Shown: piece after piece, positions 8,262-17,097 of the stretch
Position numbering within the stretch: position 1 is the first letter of the stretch
Layout of the letters: each line of letters begins with the position of its first letter
DNA from: Pseudomonadota bacterium
Lineage (GTDB): Bacteria > Pseudomonadota > Gammaproteobacteria > Pseudomonadales > Azotimanducaceae
DNA: 64,000 nucleotides
Assembly (NCBI GenBank): GCA_027624035.1
Contig: JAQBUI010000002.1
Location: forward strand, 60,255-124,254
Direction: 5' to 3'
The notes under the pieces: model-generated
The model's input: only the letters and a program-made list of their open reading frames with translations
Told to the model about the DNA's origin: nothing
Database searches by the model: none
Position numbers and translations under genes: made by a program

Positions 8262-9539
8262 CTACTCGGTCGTACTCGTCGCCACAAATTCCCTGGGGGC
8301 CAGGAAGTCTCGTGCGTGATTGCCAGGATGGGGCCGAAGTGACACCATCCACATCTTGAGCCCGGTCGAATGAGCAAGATCCGCGTCGTAGAAGACCACC
8401 GCCTGCAGCAGTGTCATCAGCAACTGCAGGCGTTCGTAGGTGAGTACCCGAAAGTCGGCAAGATTGTAACCGAGCTTATGCTGCTGATGGGCCTGGGCAA
8501 CGTCCAGGGTCGAAGAATACGCGGTCACCAGGTCAGTCAGTGCCTCCCGCGAGCGCAGCCCGCATTCAGTCGTCACCACCGGGATCTCCGGGTTGGCGGC
8601 TCCGTTCCAACCGTTTGATTTGATCACGATGAGGCTCAGTGGTCGCTCAGAATCAGGCAGGTTTACCGGCATCAAACCAAAGTGGACAAATACGCTCCGT
8701 TCGATCGCTGGATGACTGTCATCGCCCGGATAGAGCTTGAACATCGTCTTGCCGTAAGGGGTTGGACAGTCCGCCATCAGATCACCGATATCACGAGTTT
8801 GCCTGCGGTATACCAGCTGGTGGTCGGCTCTCGAAACCTGAGCAATGAATCGCAGCTCGGGATCGCGGACCATCCCACGCAGAACCTCGGCCGACACCAG
8901 AAACTCATTCATATGCAGGATTCCGCGACCATCAGTGGCCTTCAGCACCCGCCTGACGGCGCGTGTAATCTCATCGAGATCGCTCTCGTAACCGGGGGCA
9001 TGCCGCGACCAGAGTGTGGTCAACAGTGGCACATAGTCTTGCGAGCCAGGCTCACTGGCGACAATCTCGCAGACGTGATAGCCACGCCCGGTTCCCTGAT
9101 CGGGACCGCTGCCATGGAGATACTCCATTCGCTGGGCATAGCGCTTGTTCAGATCATAGGTGTGAACAATCAACCGGGTGTCCGGGCCCACCTTGGCGGC
9201 ACCCATTTCAAGCAGCCGGTCTGCAATATGGGTGGTCAACTCAGACCGGGCAAGGTTGCGACTCAACCGCTTATGAGTCGCATGAAGCTCGATGTCCTCG
9301 TGCAACGAACGTGCAACATCGGTCAGGTTGACCGACCGGCACTGGTGAACGCCCGTCACAAAGTCCCTGACGAACTTCGCGGAAACTTTACCAAGGCCCT
9401 CAGACAGCTTGTGCGTAAATTCGTCCAGAGTTGATGTTGCAATCGAACTTGCCATTCGCCCTCTCGCACTGGCAGTAGTTCCCCCATTTTTCTTCAGACC
9501 GAGGGCATAGTCAAAGCAGAAGCCATGGAGTTCACCCAT
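8262..9539 (-). CDS. DDE-transposase-like protein lacking the catalytic triad
   Basis: 425-residue protein aligned by eye with a family of IS4-like DDE transposases. Shared landmarks are the N-terminal KVSAKFVRDFVTGVHQCRSV, then HKRLSRNLARSEL, then DLNKRYAQRMEYLHG, KGYxxC-like GRGYHVCEIVASEPG, and the C-terminal LADFRVLTYERLQLLMTLL. In those transposases the catalytic residues sit in a D-L-S/T-D strand, a DRG motif and a W-x-x-EE helix. Here the same places read VHTYDLNK, LHMNEFL and STLDVAQAHQ, so all three acidic residues appear to be replaced. The frame is nevertheless intact with no stop. The start could be ATG 9539 or the later ATG at residue 29. No terminal inverted repeats were found. 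It could be a domesticated or regulatory relative; the family call is from memory of motifs. Confidence 0.65.
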   Translation of the reverse strand: MGELHGFCFDYALGLKKNGGTTASARGRMASSIATSTLDEFTHKLSEGLGKVSAKFVRDFVTGVHQCRSVNLTDVARSLHEDIELHATHKRLSRNLARSELTTHIADRLLEMGAAKVGPDTRLIVHTYDLNKRYAQRMEYLHGSGPDQGTGRGYHVCEIVASEPGSQDYVPLLTTLWSRHAPGYESDLDEITRAVRRVLKATDGRGILHMNEFLVSAEVLRGMVRDPELRFIAQVSRADHQLVYRRQTRDIGDLMADCPTPYGKTMFKLYPGDDSHPAIERSVFVHFGLMPVNLPDSERPLSLIVIKSNGWNGAANPEIPVVTTECGLRSREALTDLVTAYSSTLDVAQAHQQHKLGYNLADFRVLTYERLQLLMTLLQAVVFYDADLAHSTGLKMWMVSLRPHPGNHARDFLAPREFVATSTTE

Positions 9540-9651
9540 TTATCTCGCTCAGCGTCTGACTGGCAATTGATTCAGAACATGCTAATTTGTCCAGACCGGG
9601 ACCGGCCAATGCTTGCGCATCGCCCGCCCAGCAAGGATCTATCAGAGAACC

Positions 9652-11955
9652 ATGGTCACAAATCACACCCTGCAGGAACATCAAGTCACCGCTATGGCCT
9701 CGGCCAGGGAAGCCTGCCTGCCTGCAAAGGGATTGACGACCGACCAACGCTGGCGCCTTGAAACCCCGTTCGTGACGAAAGCCGTGGTTCAAGCCCTGAA
9801 TCTGACTGCGCGGAGCATACTGCTCGATTACGGCTGTGGAATCGGCCGCCTTGCCCGGCCGCTCATTGAAGCGACCGGTTGCACGGTGATCGGGGTTGAT
9901 ATCAGCCCGACGATGCGGGCACTGGCAACCGAGCATGTTTCGGACGACCGGTTTACCGCGATGTCCCCTGACTCATTCAAAAAGCTGGTAGCTACTGGCT
10001 CGCTTCGGGTCGATGCCGCCTTGGCGGTGTGGGTACTCCGGCACTGCGGCGATGTCGCTGCTGACCTCGACCTCATCTGCCGATCCCTGACGCCAGGAGG
10101 AAAACTCTTCGTCCTCGATGAGTTGTATGATGAAGCAGGTAACCATTTAAATATCGATGTTGATATCGATGTTGATATCGATGTTGATATCGATGTTGCC
10201 AACAATGTCGACAACAATACTGATAGTGACTCCGACAACGGTACCCACAACAGGGCTGATCTGTGGACATTGCTTGACGGACGACTGACACGAACGGGTC
10301 AGACTGCTGGCTCCCTGCCAGATCATGCCGCGTCCGCTGAACTCATCAAACAGTCCTGCATGGTCTGCTACCAGACGGAACCGGTAGAAGATCTGTGCAT
10401 CGCACTGGCACAACCCGACCTGCCACTGGAGGAAGCTGAAAGGCTTTTCGCGAAAGTGACGAGCGCGACGGACGTAGACCAGCAGACCCGGGCCACTGCC
10501 GAGCATGAGATGGGCACCATTGCCTATCGCCACGGCGACTTCGAACGGGCCAGGCAACTGATCCTGGCGGCACTCCGACATGCCAGCCTGCCCCGTTTCA
10601 TTGCCAATCTTGGTGCTGTGGCGCTCGCACTCAAGCGCTATGACCTTGCCGAGACCTGCTCGCGTATGGCGGTGATGCTGCGACCGGCGAACAGCAGCGC
10701 CCTCAAGAACCTCGGTATCGCCAACCTTCATCTCGGTCGTTTCGGGGCCGCAGCCAGTGCGTTCAGGAAATTTGTTGCGCTCGCACCCGAGGACCCGACC
10801 GGCGATGGAAATCTTGGTGCAGTTCACTTTGGCCTGCGCGAATATGCGCGTGCTGAGGGGCATCTGCGAGCCGCGCTGCGCAAGAACGATAACATCGCCG
10901 CGATTCACACCACACTTGGCAAGGTACTCCTGGAAAGCGGCGACCCGGCACAATCCGAAATCCATTTAAGGCGGGCCCTGGAACTGAATCCCGCGGACCC
11001 GGAAGCAACCTTCACTACTGCCTTTCTCAATCTGGCACAGGGTCGTTTCAGGCAGGGCTGGCGACACTATGGCTCACGTTTCGATACCGACCAGGCACGA
11101 GCCATGCCTCAGCACGATAGCCCGCTCTGGTCAGGACAAGACCTTCGGGGTCAGCACCTGCTGGTACTCCCGGAACAAGGGCTTGGAGACTCGATCTTCT
11201 CGTTCAGGTATATGCGCGGCCTGCAGGACCGCTGCGGCCGGGTCACGCTGCAAACGCCAGAGCCCCTGTATCGCCTGTTTTCATTTCAGTCCGGCGAACT
11301 CAGCCTGATCCAGGGCCGAGGTGCGCTTCCTGATGCAGACTTCCACACCACCACGATGTCATTGCCGGGACTACTTGGGGATGAACCGTCACCCGGACAG
11401 ATTGCCCCGCTCACCGTACCCGGGCATCTCGTGAGCAGCTGGCGCGATCGCCTCGGCGAGGCCGGCACGTTTCGCATCGGCATCAACTGGCAGGGAAACC
11501 CCGGCTTCGTTCGAGACGGCTGGCGTTCATTCGATCTGCGTCACTTTGGGCCCATTGCAGACCGGACCGGCATCAGCCTGATCAGCCTGCAAACCGGCGC
11601 CATCGGTGCACGGCAAATACCCGAATTCCGGCAGCGGCACACACTGCAGGTCATCGATGACGACCTCGAGGGCCAGACTCGCGATATGGCAGACACGGCC
11701 GCGATCATGATGAACCTGGACCTCATCATCACCTCCTGCACCAGCGTTGCAAACCTCGCTGGTGCCCTCGGTCTGCCAACGTGGGTGCTGGTATCCAATG
11801 CGGCTGACTGGCGGTGGATGGCCGAGGGCGAAACAACGCCCTGGTATCCCTCGGTGAGGGTCCTGCGCCAGACGGAACCGGGGAACTGGGATGAGATGTT
11901 CAGCCGGGTTGATCGTGAACTGGACAGTCTCCTCGCGCGGGCCCTGCGGCGATGA
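9652..11955 (+). CDS. SAM methyltransferase-TPR-glycosyltransferase fusion protein
   Basis: About 767 residues from the ATG at 9652 (an earlier TTG at 9613 lacks support). Domain 1 (about 25-165) is a class I SAM methyltransferase: ILLDYGCGIGRLARPL, GVDISPTM, then LTPGGKLFVLDELY. An Asp-rich insert follows (four copies of [N/D]IDV, about 167-182, then N/D/S-rich). TPR-like repeats span roughly 265-450 (for example NLGIANLHLGRFGAAASAF). The C-terminal 300 residues resemble the GT9/GT41-like domain found after bacterial TPRs, with W-SGQDLRGQHLLVLPEQGLGD, GINWQGNPG and IITSCTSVANLAGALGLPTWV (sugar-nucleotide side). Predicted to act in the cytoplasm on a glycan or glycoprotein. Overlaps the next gene by 4 bp (ATGA), implying translational coupling. 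Confidence 0.8.
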   Translation: MVTNHTLQEHQVTAMASAREACLPAKGLTTDQRWRLETPFVTKAVVQALNLTARSILLDYGCGIGRLARPLIEATGCTVIGVDISPTMRALATEHVSDDRFTAMSPDSFKKLVATGSLRVDAALAVWVLRHCGDVAADLDLICRSLTPGGKLFVLDELYDEAGNHLNIDVDIDVDIDVDIDVANNVDNNTDSDSDNGTHNRADLWTLLDGRLTRTGQTAGSLPDHAASAELIKQSCMVCYQTEPVEDLCIALAQPDLPLEEAERLFAKVTSATDVDQQTRATAEHEMGTIAYRHGDFERARQLILAALRHASLPRFIANLGAVALALKRYDLAETCSRMAVMLRPANSSALKNLGIANLHLGRFGAAASAFRKFVALAPEDPTGDGNLGAVHFGLREYARAEGHLRAALRKNDNIAAIHTTLGKVLLESGDPAQSEIHLRRALELNPADPEATFTTAFLNLAQGRFRQGWRHYGSRFDTDQARAMPQHDSPLWSGQDLRGQHLLVLPEQGLGDSIFSFRYMRGLQDRCGRVTLQTPEPLYRLFSFQSGELSLIQGRGALPDADFHTTTMSLPGLLGDEPSPGQIAPLTVPGHLVSSWRDRLGEAGTFRIGINWQGNPGFVRDGWRSFDLRHFGPIADRTGISLISLQTGAIGARQIPEFRQRHTLQVIDDDLEGQTRDMADTAAIMMNLDLIITSCTSVANLAGALGLPTWVLVSNAADWRWMAEGETTPWYPSVRVLRQTEPGNWDEMFSRVDRELDSLLARALRR
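10150..10197. repeat. In-frame 12-bp coding repeat (four copies) inside the methyltransferase fusion
   Basis: Four tandem 12-bp units of GATATCGATGTT (the first starts with A) at 10150, 10162, 10174 and 10186, encoding [N/D]IDV four times. The unit is a multiple of three, so copy-number change would alter linker length without shifting the frame. An Asp/Asn/Ser-rich stretch follows. It interrupts the end of the methyltransferase domain. Confidence 0.95.
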
Positions 11956-13325
11956 CATCTTCAACCCTTGCGCCATTGGACAAACCGATATTCGTGACCG
12001 GCCTGCCACAATCCGGCACCTCGCTGGTCGCGGCGATTCTTCATCACGGCGGCGCCTGGGTCGGGAACTGCCGGGATACAGATGCCGGAGACCCAACGGG
12101 CAGCTGGCAGAACCGGCAAATCAGTGAGCGCCTGATCCAGCCAGTCATGAGCAACCTCAAATGCGATCCATTCAGCGCACCCAGCCTTCCCAGTACCGTG
12201 TTTGCCGATCGTCCACATATCATACGCAGCAGCGTTCGAGGTATGGGTGATGCCTTACGCGCAATCGTGTCCAGTGAAGGCTATGACGGTTCGTGCCCGT
12301 GGCTCTATCAGGACCCCAATCTACTGCTGCTGTGGCCCAACTTTATAGACCCGTTTCCCGAGGCACGTTGGATCATTGTCCGCCGCGACCTTGACCGCTT
12401 TGTCCAGTCCTGCATGGAAACCGGGCACCTGGCGCGGCGTTCTACCGACGAGGCCATCTGGCTCGATCTTGGAGCCGAGTATCTGCAGCGCATCGATGGG
12501 CTTCGTGATTATAACGGAGGGGCTCGCGAGCTATGGATCGACGAGTTGTTCGTCAGCGGCCCGAGCGCGGCACTGCCAATCCATGAACACCTGGACCTAC
12601 AGTGGAAACCTGATCTCATTGCCGATCTGACTGACCGCGCCGGATGGCCGCATCAAGCACCCCGGAAAGCAGCGGGAGGCAAGCCGCTTCGACTGATCAA
12701 GCACTTCCGATCAGGTGATCCCTATGCCATCAAAGGTTCCGTCGCGCTGGTGGGTAACAGTGACGGCCTGGCGGGCCGCAAGCTTGGCCACCGGATTGAT
12801 CAATACGACCACGTCTTCCGATTCAACCTCGCACCAGCTGGCGGTGAGTTCCAGGAGGACGCAGGAGGCAAGGCAACCTGCTACTACCTGAACAAGGCTG
12901 TGACCCTGAAGAATCATCCGCCCGGCCACCCCTCAATGCAGCGCCTCCGGGACATCTGTCAGTCTTGTGACGTCATCTGCCATCCAGGGCATTTCCAGAA
13001 GTTGATTCCCCTGGTGGAGCCCTACCACTTTGAAATGGGGACCCACGAGATCAACGACGTCTTTGTCAAGCTTCTGGGCAGTGTCTACTCGCCATTTCCC
13101 CATGCCAACCCTCCGCGAAACGGCATCAGGCTACTGGCGGCCCTGATCGACGCAGGCTGTCGCCCGGCGCTGTTCGGGTTTGATCTCGGCATTCGGCAGC
13201 GTAACAGCCATTACTACGATGACCTCGCCCAGGTCGACAGCGTCGGCTCCGGACACCAGCCCTCCCGGGAGTATCGACTGCTGAACCAGCTACGCCATCG
13301 GGGCCTCATAGAGGTCGTGCAATAG
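11952..13325 (+). CDS. Sulfotransferase-GT29 sialyltransferase-like fusion protein
   Basis: 457 residues with two domains. Residues about 10-240 are a PAPS-dependent sulfotransferase: the 5'-phosphosulfate loop is PIFVTGLPQSGTSLVAAIL, and the 3'-phosphate site is WIIVRRDLDRFVQSCM (about 138-153). Residues about 260-430 carry the hallmark sialyl motifs of glycosyltransferase family 29: motif L (GSVALVGNSDGLAGRKLG, then IDQYDHVFRFN), motif S (PPRNGIRLLAALIDAGC, then LFGFDLG, about 386-410) and motif III (HYYDD, about 420). GT29 enzymes transfer sialic acid from CMP-sialic acid; no CMP-sialic acid synthesis genes are in view, so the donor is uncertain. No signal peptide. ATG overlaps the upstream TGA by 4 bp. 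The two domains together imply sulfation plus glycosyl addition to one acceptor. Confidence 0.82.
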   Translation: MTSSTLAPLDKPIFVTGLPQSGTSLVAAILHHGGAWVGNCRDTDAGDPTGSWQNRQISERLIQPVMSNLKCDPFSAPSLPSTVFADRPHIIRSSVRGMGDALRAIVSSEGYDGSCPWLYQDPNLLLLWPNFIDPFPEARWIIVRRDLDRFVQSCMETGHLARRSTDEAIWLDLGAEYLQRIDGLRDYNGGARELWIDELFVSGPSAALPIHEHLDLQWKPDLIADLTDRAGWPHQAPRKAAGGKPLRLIKHFRSGDPYAIKGSVALVGNSDGLAGRKLGHRIDQYDHVFRFNLAPAGGEFQEDAGGKATCYYLNKAVTLKNHPPGHPSMQRLRDICQSCDVICHPGHFQKLIPLVEPYHFEMGTHEINDVFVKLLGSVYSPFPHANPPRNGIRLLAALIDAGCRPALFGFDLGIRQRNSHYYDDLAQVDSVGSGHQPSREYRLLNQLRHRGLIEVVQ

Positions 13326-13334
13326 CGCTCTGAC

Positions 13335-13970
13335 CTACATCTCGATGCCAAGGAGCTTGATGAACGCCATTTTCTGAGCCTCGGTCATGGCCTCAAAGTC
13401 AGGCACCAGCATTTCCGTCACGGGCAAGTCGGCGAATTCCGGCGAAGGCATTTGCATGGCGGCAGCAATGTTGTGCAACCCGTTGCCCTCTTCATGCCCC
13501 TCCATCAAGGGCCCGCCGATCTCGGGGGGCCAGATGATCTTTGGCCCGCCGCCACGGCCGAGCGGATTGGGTCGTCCCACGTATTTCTCAATCGCCTCAT
13601 ACATCACTGCCTCGTCAGCAGTCCGCCGCTTTCCGCCCTCGGTGCCATAAAAGGCGCCGGACTGGTTACAGATGGCGGCCCAGCGCGCCGTGATGTGAAA
13701 GCCCGGGATCGCCAGTGCTTCGTCCGGGATGCCGTCATCGCCACTGATCTTGCCGTCCTTGACGATGATGTAGTAGCCAGCCTTCTTGCGCCCACCCTGC
13801 ATGAGCCTGTCCGGCGCATGGGTGTAGTGCTCCGTGAAGGCCCATTGCATGTCTGCCGGGACACCTGCGGCTTCAAGTATCTTCACCGAGGCTGCTGCGC
13901 ACGCCGCGCCCCACTCTCGTGATCCAAATTCACCTTCCTTCTTCAAGGTCGACATGTCTATCACTGGCAC
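13335..13970 (-). CDS. Conserved-looking protein of unknown function
   Basis: About 211 residues from a GTG at 13970, chosen because AGGAG stands 7-9 bp upstream and the ATG at 14063 does not have such a site. I do not recognise the family. The sequence is compact and soluble: an N-terminal MPVIDMSTLKKEGEFG, then SREWGAACAAASVKILEAAG, a central HYTHAPDRLMQGGRKKAGYYIIVKDG (two pieces of a likely sheet), ITARWAAICNQSGAFYG, and a glycine/proline-rich PLGRGGGPKIIWPPE segment near residue 150. No signal peptide or membrane segment. It ends 9 bp from the convergent sulfotransferase-GT29 gene. Its 5' flank (13971-14247) holds one copy of the dispersed 87-bp repeat. Confidence 0.65.
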   Translation of the reverse strand: MPVIDMSTLKKEGEFGSREWGAACAAASVKILEAAGVPADMQWAFTEHYTHAPDRLMQGGRKKAGYYIIVKDGKISGDDGIPDEALAIPGFHITARWAAICNQSGAFYGTEGGKRRTADEAVMYEAIEKYVGRPNPLGRGGGPKIIWPPEIGGPLMEGHEEGNGLHNIAAAMQMPSPEFADLPVTEMLVPDFEAMTEAQKMAFIKLLGIEM

Positions 13971-14089
13971 TGTGGTTCTCCTTTCATTTGCGCATTTGAG
14001 CATTTGATCGACGGACAAGAGTCGATGAACACCATAGTCCGAATGGCACTCGGGCCTCAACACCGCCAGCGTACGAGTTACCCCAATCC

Positions 14090-14167
14090 TTTCATGTCAG
14101 TTCACTGATACCAGGCGCCAGCGTTCTTGCACGGCTGCGGCGTGCCTGAGACGGGCACCCTCAGGGC
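14090..14167 (+). repeat. Dispersed ~87-bp repeat family, single diverged copy
   Basis: A 78-bp relative of the units at 21439-21612 and 27438-27697. It shares the start TTTCATGTCAGTTCACTG, the middle GTTCTTGCACGGCTGCGGCG and the end GCCTGAGACGGGCACC..CAGGGC, and is closest to the second unit at 21526. It lies in the 277-bp gap between the unknown gene and the phosphodiesterase gene. Confidence 0.85.
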
Positions 14168-14247
14168 TGGCAGAGTCTGTCGCACATTCCGTTTGAGCGC
14201 AGTGATAGCCCGGTGTATGTTGGTCCACCATCGACAGGAGTTAACCT

Positions 14248-14988
14248 ATGGCCCAGCATCGCGTCCTGCAAATCAGCGACACCCACCTCCTGGCCGACCC
14301 TGACGAATTGCTGTACCGACGCCCCGTTACAGCCAACCTTGCCGAAACCCTGTCCGCCGCTGCCAGGCAAGGCCCTTTCGATCTTGTATTGCTGACGGGC
14401 GACATCTCCGAGGATGGCTCCCCGGAGAGCTATGCCCGGGTACTCGATATGCTGGCCGAACTGGATCACACCCGGACCCTGGCAGTTCCGGGGAACCATG
14501 ATGCACCTGCGGTCATGAGCAGCGTATTTGACAGCGCCGCCTGTCGGCTTGGAAACTGGCGGGTTCTTCCCGTCAACAGCCACTGGCCCGGACGCCCGGA
14601 GGGCAAGATAGAGGCTGGCGAACTGGCCAGACTCGCTTCCGCTCTGGAGCAGATCGATCAGGAGCCATCGCCGGGGTATGCCCTGGTCGCGGTGCACCAT
14701 CCGCCACACTTCCTGTGCAGTAACGAAGTCTGTTCACTGACGAACGCGGCACCGTTGCTGCAACTCACTGCCCGCGACTGTGTCCGGCTGGTCGTCAGCG
14801 GTCACGTCCACGACGACTATGCCCACCGCATCGGCTCAACCCTGTTCTCCACCTGTCCATCGACCTGCATTGGATTCGATCACAACCCCAACGGTCACCG
14901 CGCCAGCAGCCTGCCACCTGGCGCCGTGATCTATGATCTGTTCGACGACGGCAGTGTGGGCCGCCGTGCAGTATACGCGGCACCCTGA
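14248..14988 (+). CDS. cpdA: Metallophosphoesterase, CpdA-like 3',5'-cAMP phosphodiesterase
   Basis: 246-residue calcineurin-like phosphoesterase with a full set of dimetal ligands: VLQISDTHL (D-x-H, residues 6-14), LLTGDISED, LAVPGNHD, VAVHHPP and VVSGHVHDDY. Length and order match the bacterial CpdA family, which hydrolyses cAMP to 5'-AMP in the cytoplasm. Other class III phosphodiesterase substrates are possible. ATG 14248 follows a GACAGGAG ribosome site. Stand-alone gene; the convergent DUF3604 gene ends 18 bp downstream. Confidence 0.85.
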   Translation: MAQHRVLQISDTHLLADPDELLYRRPVTANLAETLSAAARQGPFDLVLLTGDISEDGSPESYARVLDMLAELDHTRTLAVPGNHDAPAVMSSVFDSAACRLGNWRVLPVNSHWPGRPEGKIEAGELARLASALEQIDQEPSPGYALVAVHHPPHFLCSNEVCSLTNAAPLLQLTARDCVRLVVSGHVHDDYAHRIGSTLFSTCPSTCIGFDHNPNGHRASSLPPGAVIYDLFDDGSVGRRAVYAAP

Positions 14989-15006
14989 CGACATCAGGAG
15001 ACCCAC

Positions 15007-17058
15007 TCAGTCCGCCGGCGAGTACCAGATCGGCGATGAATAGGCTCTTTCCTGGGTGACCACCGGAATGGAAGCCGGCAACTCAAGGCCATAAAACGCT
15101 GCATCGTAGGCCGTCCAGCGGGGAGTCGGGATCTGTAGCACCCGTATGTAGTAAAAGGCCGGTTCATCCGGATCGAAATCCGGGTCTCGCCACATCACCG
15201 CCAGTTCCGCAGCGCCAACGCTGTTGAGGTAGGTGGCCGACTGAACGTCAACCGTGGACCTGATCGGCGCCAGCTGGCCCTTGTCATCTACCTTCCGGTT
15301 GTCTGACCATGCCACATCGTAGACCCGTTCCCTGGTCTCTCCCTTGCCGGTCAGCCAGCCCTTGATCACCTGAACGCGATCGAGATTGGCACCATCCGGG
15401 TCCCTGGCCGCGTGGATCAGAAAGCCGGGCGCGACCTGGTGATCGCCCACCAGATCTCCCCCCATGGGAACACCCTGGGCATAGCCAACTCTGGCGAAGT
15501 CGGGACGAAGTACATCGTCCGACTCAAAATCCCATCCGCCGAAGAATCGCAGCCTGATGCGGGGCCCTGTGGATGCATACACCTCACGGCGACGGAATGC
15601 GGCAAAGATCGATTCACGAGTGTTTTCCTGGGCCCAGACCGCCGCATAGCCTGATGCATCGAACTGGGACAAGGTCTGCGCCCGGTAGCGTCCCGCTTCC
15701 TGGGGGCCCATCTTGCCCCAGAAGTTGTCATCATCCGCGGTCGCGAGGCCAGTGTGAGAATCGGTGCTGCCAATCATCCCCAGCTTGAAGGGATTGGTAC
15801 CCAGGGTCCGCTCATGCTGCAGTCCCAGTTGCAGGCCAGACCGGACGTGGGACTGACGCGCCAGTTCTTCCTGGGTTGCATTGCCCGCATGGGCAACGCT
15901 GCCAAGAGAAACTGCCTGCGGTTGTTTTTGGGCTGCAGTCTGGTCGCCACCTTTTGCAGGGGGTTTGGCGTCCTGGCCCTTACCGCTGTCTTTGCTGGTC
16001 GCTTTGCCCTTGCCTTCGGTTTTTGAAACATCCTTGCCACCCCCGGATTTGGCGGGTGCGGGCACACTGTACTTACTCCAGGTCTCATAGTCTGCAAATG
16101 GGTCATCGGGCGAGATGAACGGGTGGGTTTCACTGGTTCCCTTGATCTGCGTGACTTCAACGACTGGCTCCAGGGAGGCCCGAATCCTGGCGTATTCCGG
16201 TGTCAGGGGCTGGCCCATATAGGTCGCACCCCGGAACATGTTGCCACCACTCAGGTTCGAGTTGTGGGGGATGGCAATCACGTCACTCCCCGTTTCTGCC
16301 TTGTATTTGAGCAGATGGGTCCACAGATCGGCCGGATCCCGGCTGTCATCCCGCGAATAGGGCAGCGTCCGCGAAGTCTGATCCGGCCCACCCACAAACA
16401 TCACATTCCGATGCAGCATGGGGCCACTGCTGCTGTACTCATAGCCTGTGAAAGCCGTAAACCGTCCAGGCACATTGTAACGCTCCGCGGTATCGATCAC
16501 CCTGCCCCATACCTCCTGACGCAAGGGGGTGCTGGCCTCATAGTTACCGCTCCAGGCGGATTTCCCAGGCCCCAACAGAGCGTTCATGCCGCTCTGAAAT
16601 TCTTCCAGCGATTCTGCATTCAGCACCTCACTTAACTCCGGCAGGCCAGACAACAGTTCATAGTATTTCGCGCCGTCACTCGTATTCAGCACGCGTTCGT
16701 CCCGGCTGATCAACAGCGCCAGCATCCCAATGTTCTCCGCATGATCCGCCACCATCGCAAAATCCAGCGGCCGCCGCAGCCGAACCATCGCACCGCCGGT
16801 GCTGCGCACCTCCTCGCCCCGCGCCAGGCGATACGCCTGATCCGGTGTCTCGCGAGTGCCCATACCAAAGGCGTCACCCGACAACCAGGTGTGGATGTGG
16901 GTGTCGCCCCAGTAAACGTTGTCCGGGTAGGCATCAGCTACCGGAGGCGAATACGGCGCGGCGGAGACCGTCATCACGAGCGATGCCCCCATCGCGACAA
17001 GGCACCTGCAGAGCCTGCGGACCACGAAGGTCGGACGAACTTCGAATACTCTCTTCAT
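15007..17058 (-). CDS. Secreted DUF3604-domain protein
   Basis: About 683 residues. The ATG at 17058 (MKRVFEVRPT) is preferred to a TTG at 17085; it gives a signal peptide with a hydrophobic core CLVAMGASLVMTVSAA, so export is likely. The mature part begins YPDNVYWGDTHIHTWLSGDAFGMG, the hallmark of the DUF3604 family (PHP-like metal-dependent fold), and keeps the family histidines in VADHAENIG, AIPHNSNLSGG and GSTDSHTG. Biochemical activity is not established for the family. A low-complexity insert rich in G, K, S and Q (about residues 338-390) interrupts the domain. It is 39 bp downstream of the PEP-utilising gene, so probably in the same transcript. Confidence 0.85.
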   Translation of the reverse strand: MKRVFEVRPTFVVRRLCRCLVAMGASLVMTVSAAPYSPPVADAYPDNVYWGDTHIHTWLSGDAFGMGTRETPDQAYRLARGEEVRSTGGAMVRLRRPLDFAMVADHAENIGMLALLISRDERVLNTSDGAKYYELLSGLPELSEVLNAESLEEFQSGMNALLGPGKSAWSGNYEASTPLRQEVWGRVIDTAERYNVPGRFTAFTGYEYSSSGPMLHRNVMFVGGPDQTSRTLPYSRDDSRDPADLWTHLLKYKAETGSDVIAIPHNSNLSGGNMFRGATYMGQPLTPEYARIRASLEPVVEVTQIKGTSETHPFISPDDPFADYETWSKYSVPAPAKSGGGKDVSKTEGKGKATSKDSGKGQDAKPPAKGGDQTAAQKQPQAVSLGSVAHAGNATQEELARQSHVRSGLQLGLQHERTLGTNPFKLGMIGSTDSHTGLATADDDNFWGKMGPQEAGRYRAQTLSQFDASGYAAVWAQENTRESIFAAFRRREVYASTGPRIRLRFFGGWDFESDDVLRPDFARVGYAQGVPMGGDLVGDHQVAPGFLIHAARDPDGANLDRVQVIKGWLTGKGETRERVYDVAWSDNRKVDDKGQLAPIRSTVDVQSATYLNSVGAAELAVMWRDPDFDPDEPAFYYIRVLQIPTPRWTAYDAAFYGLELPASIPVVTQERAYSSPIWYSPAD

Positions 17059-17097
17059 GGCGCATAACCTCTCTTTGAATGCCAACCCATGCTGATA

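Noticed and set aside
7560..8342. 260-codon frame reading KSLQRSG-type repeats
   Set aside because: It runs antisense through the nitroreductase and into the 24-bp repeats; the peptide repeat merely reflects the DNA repeat.
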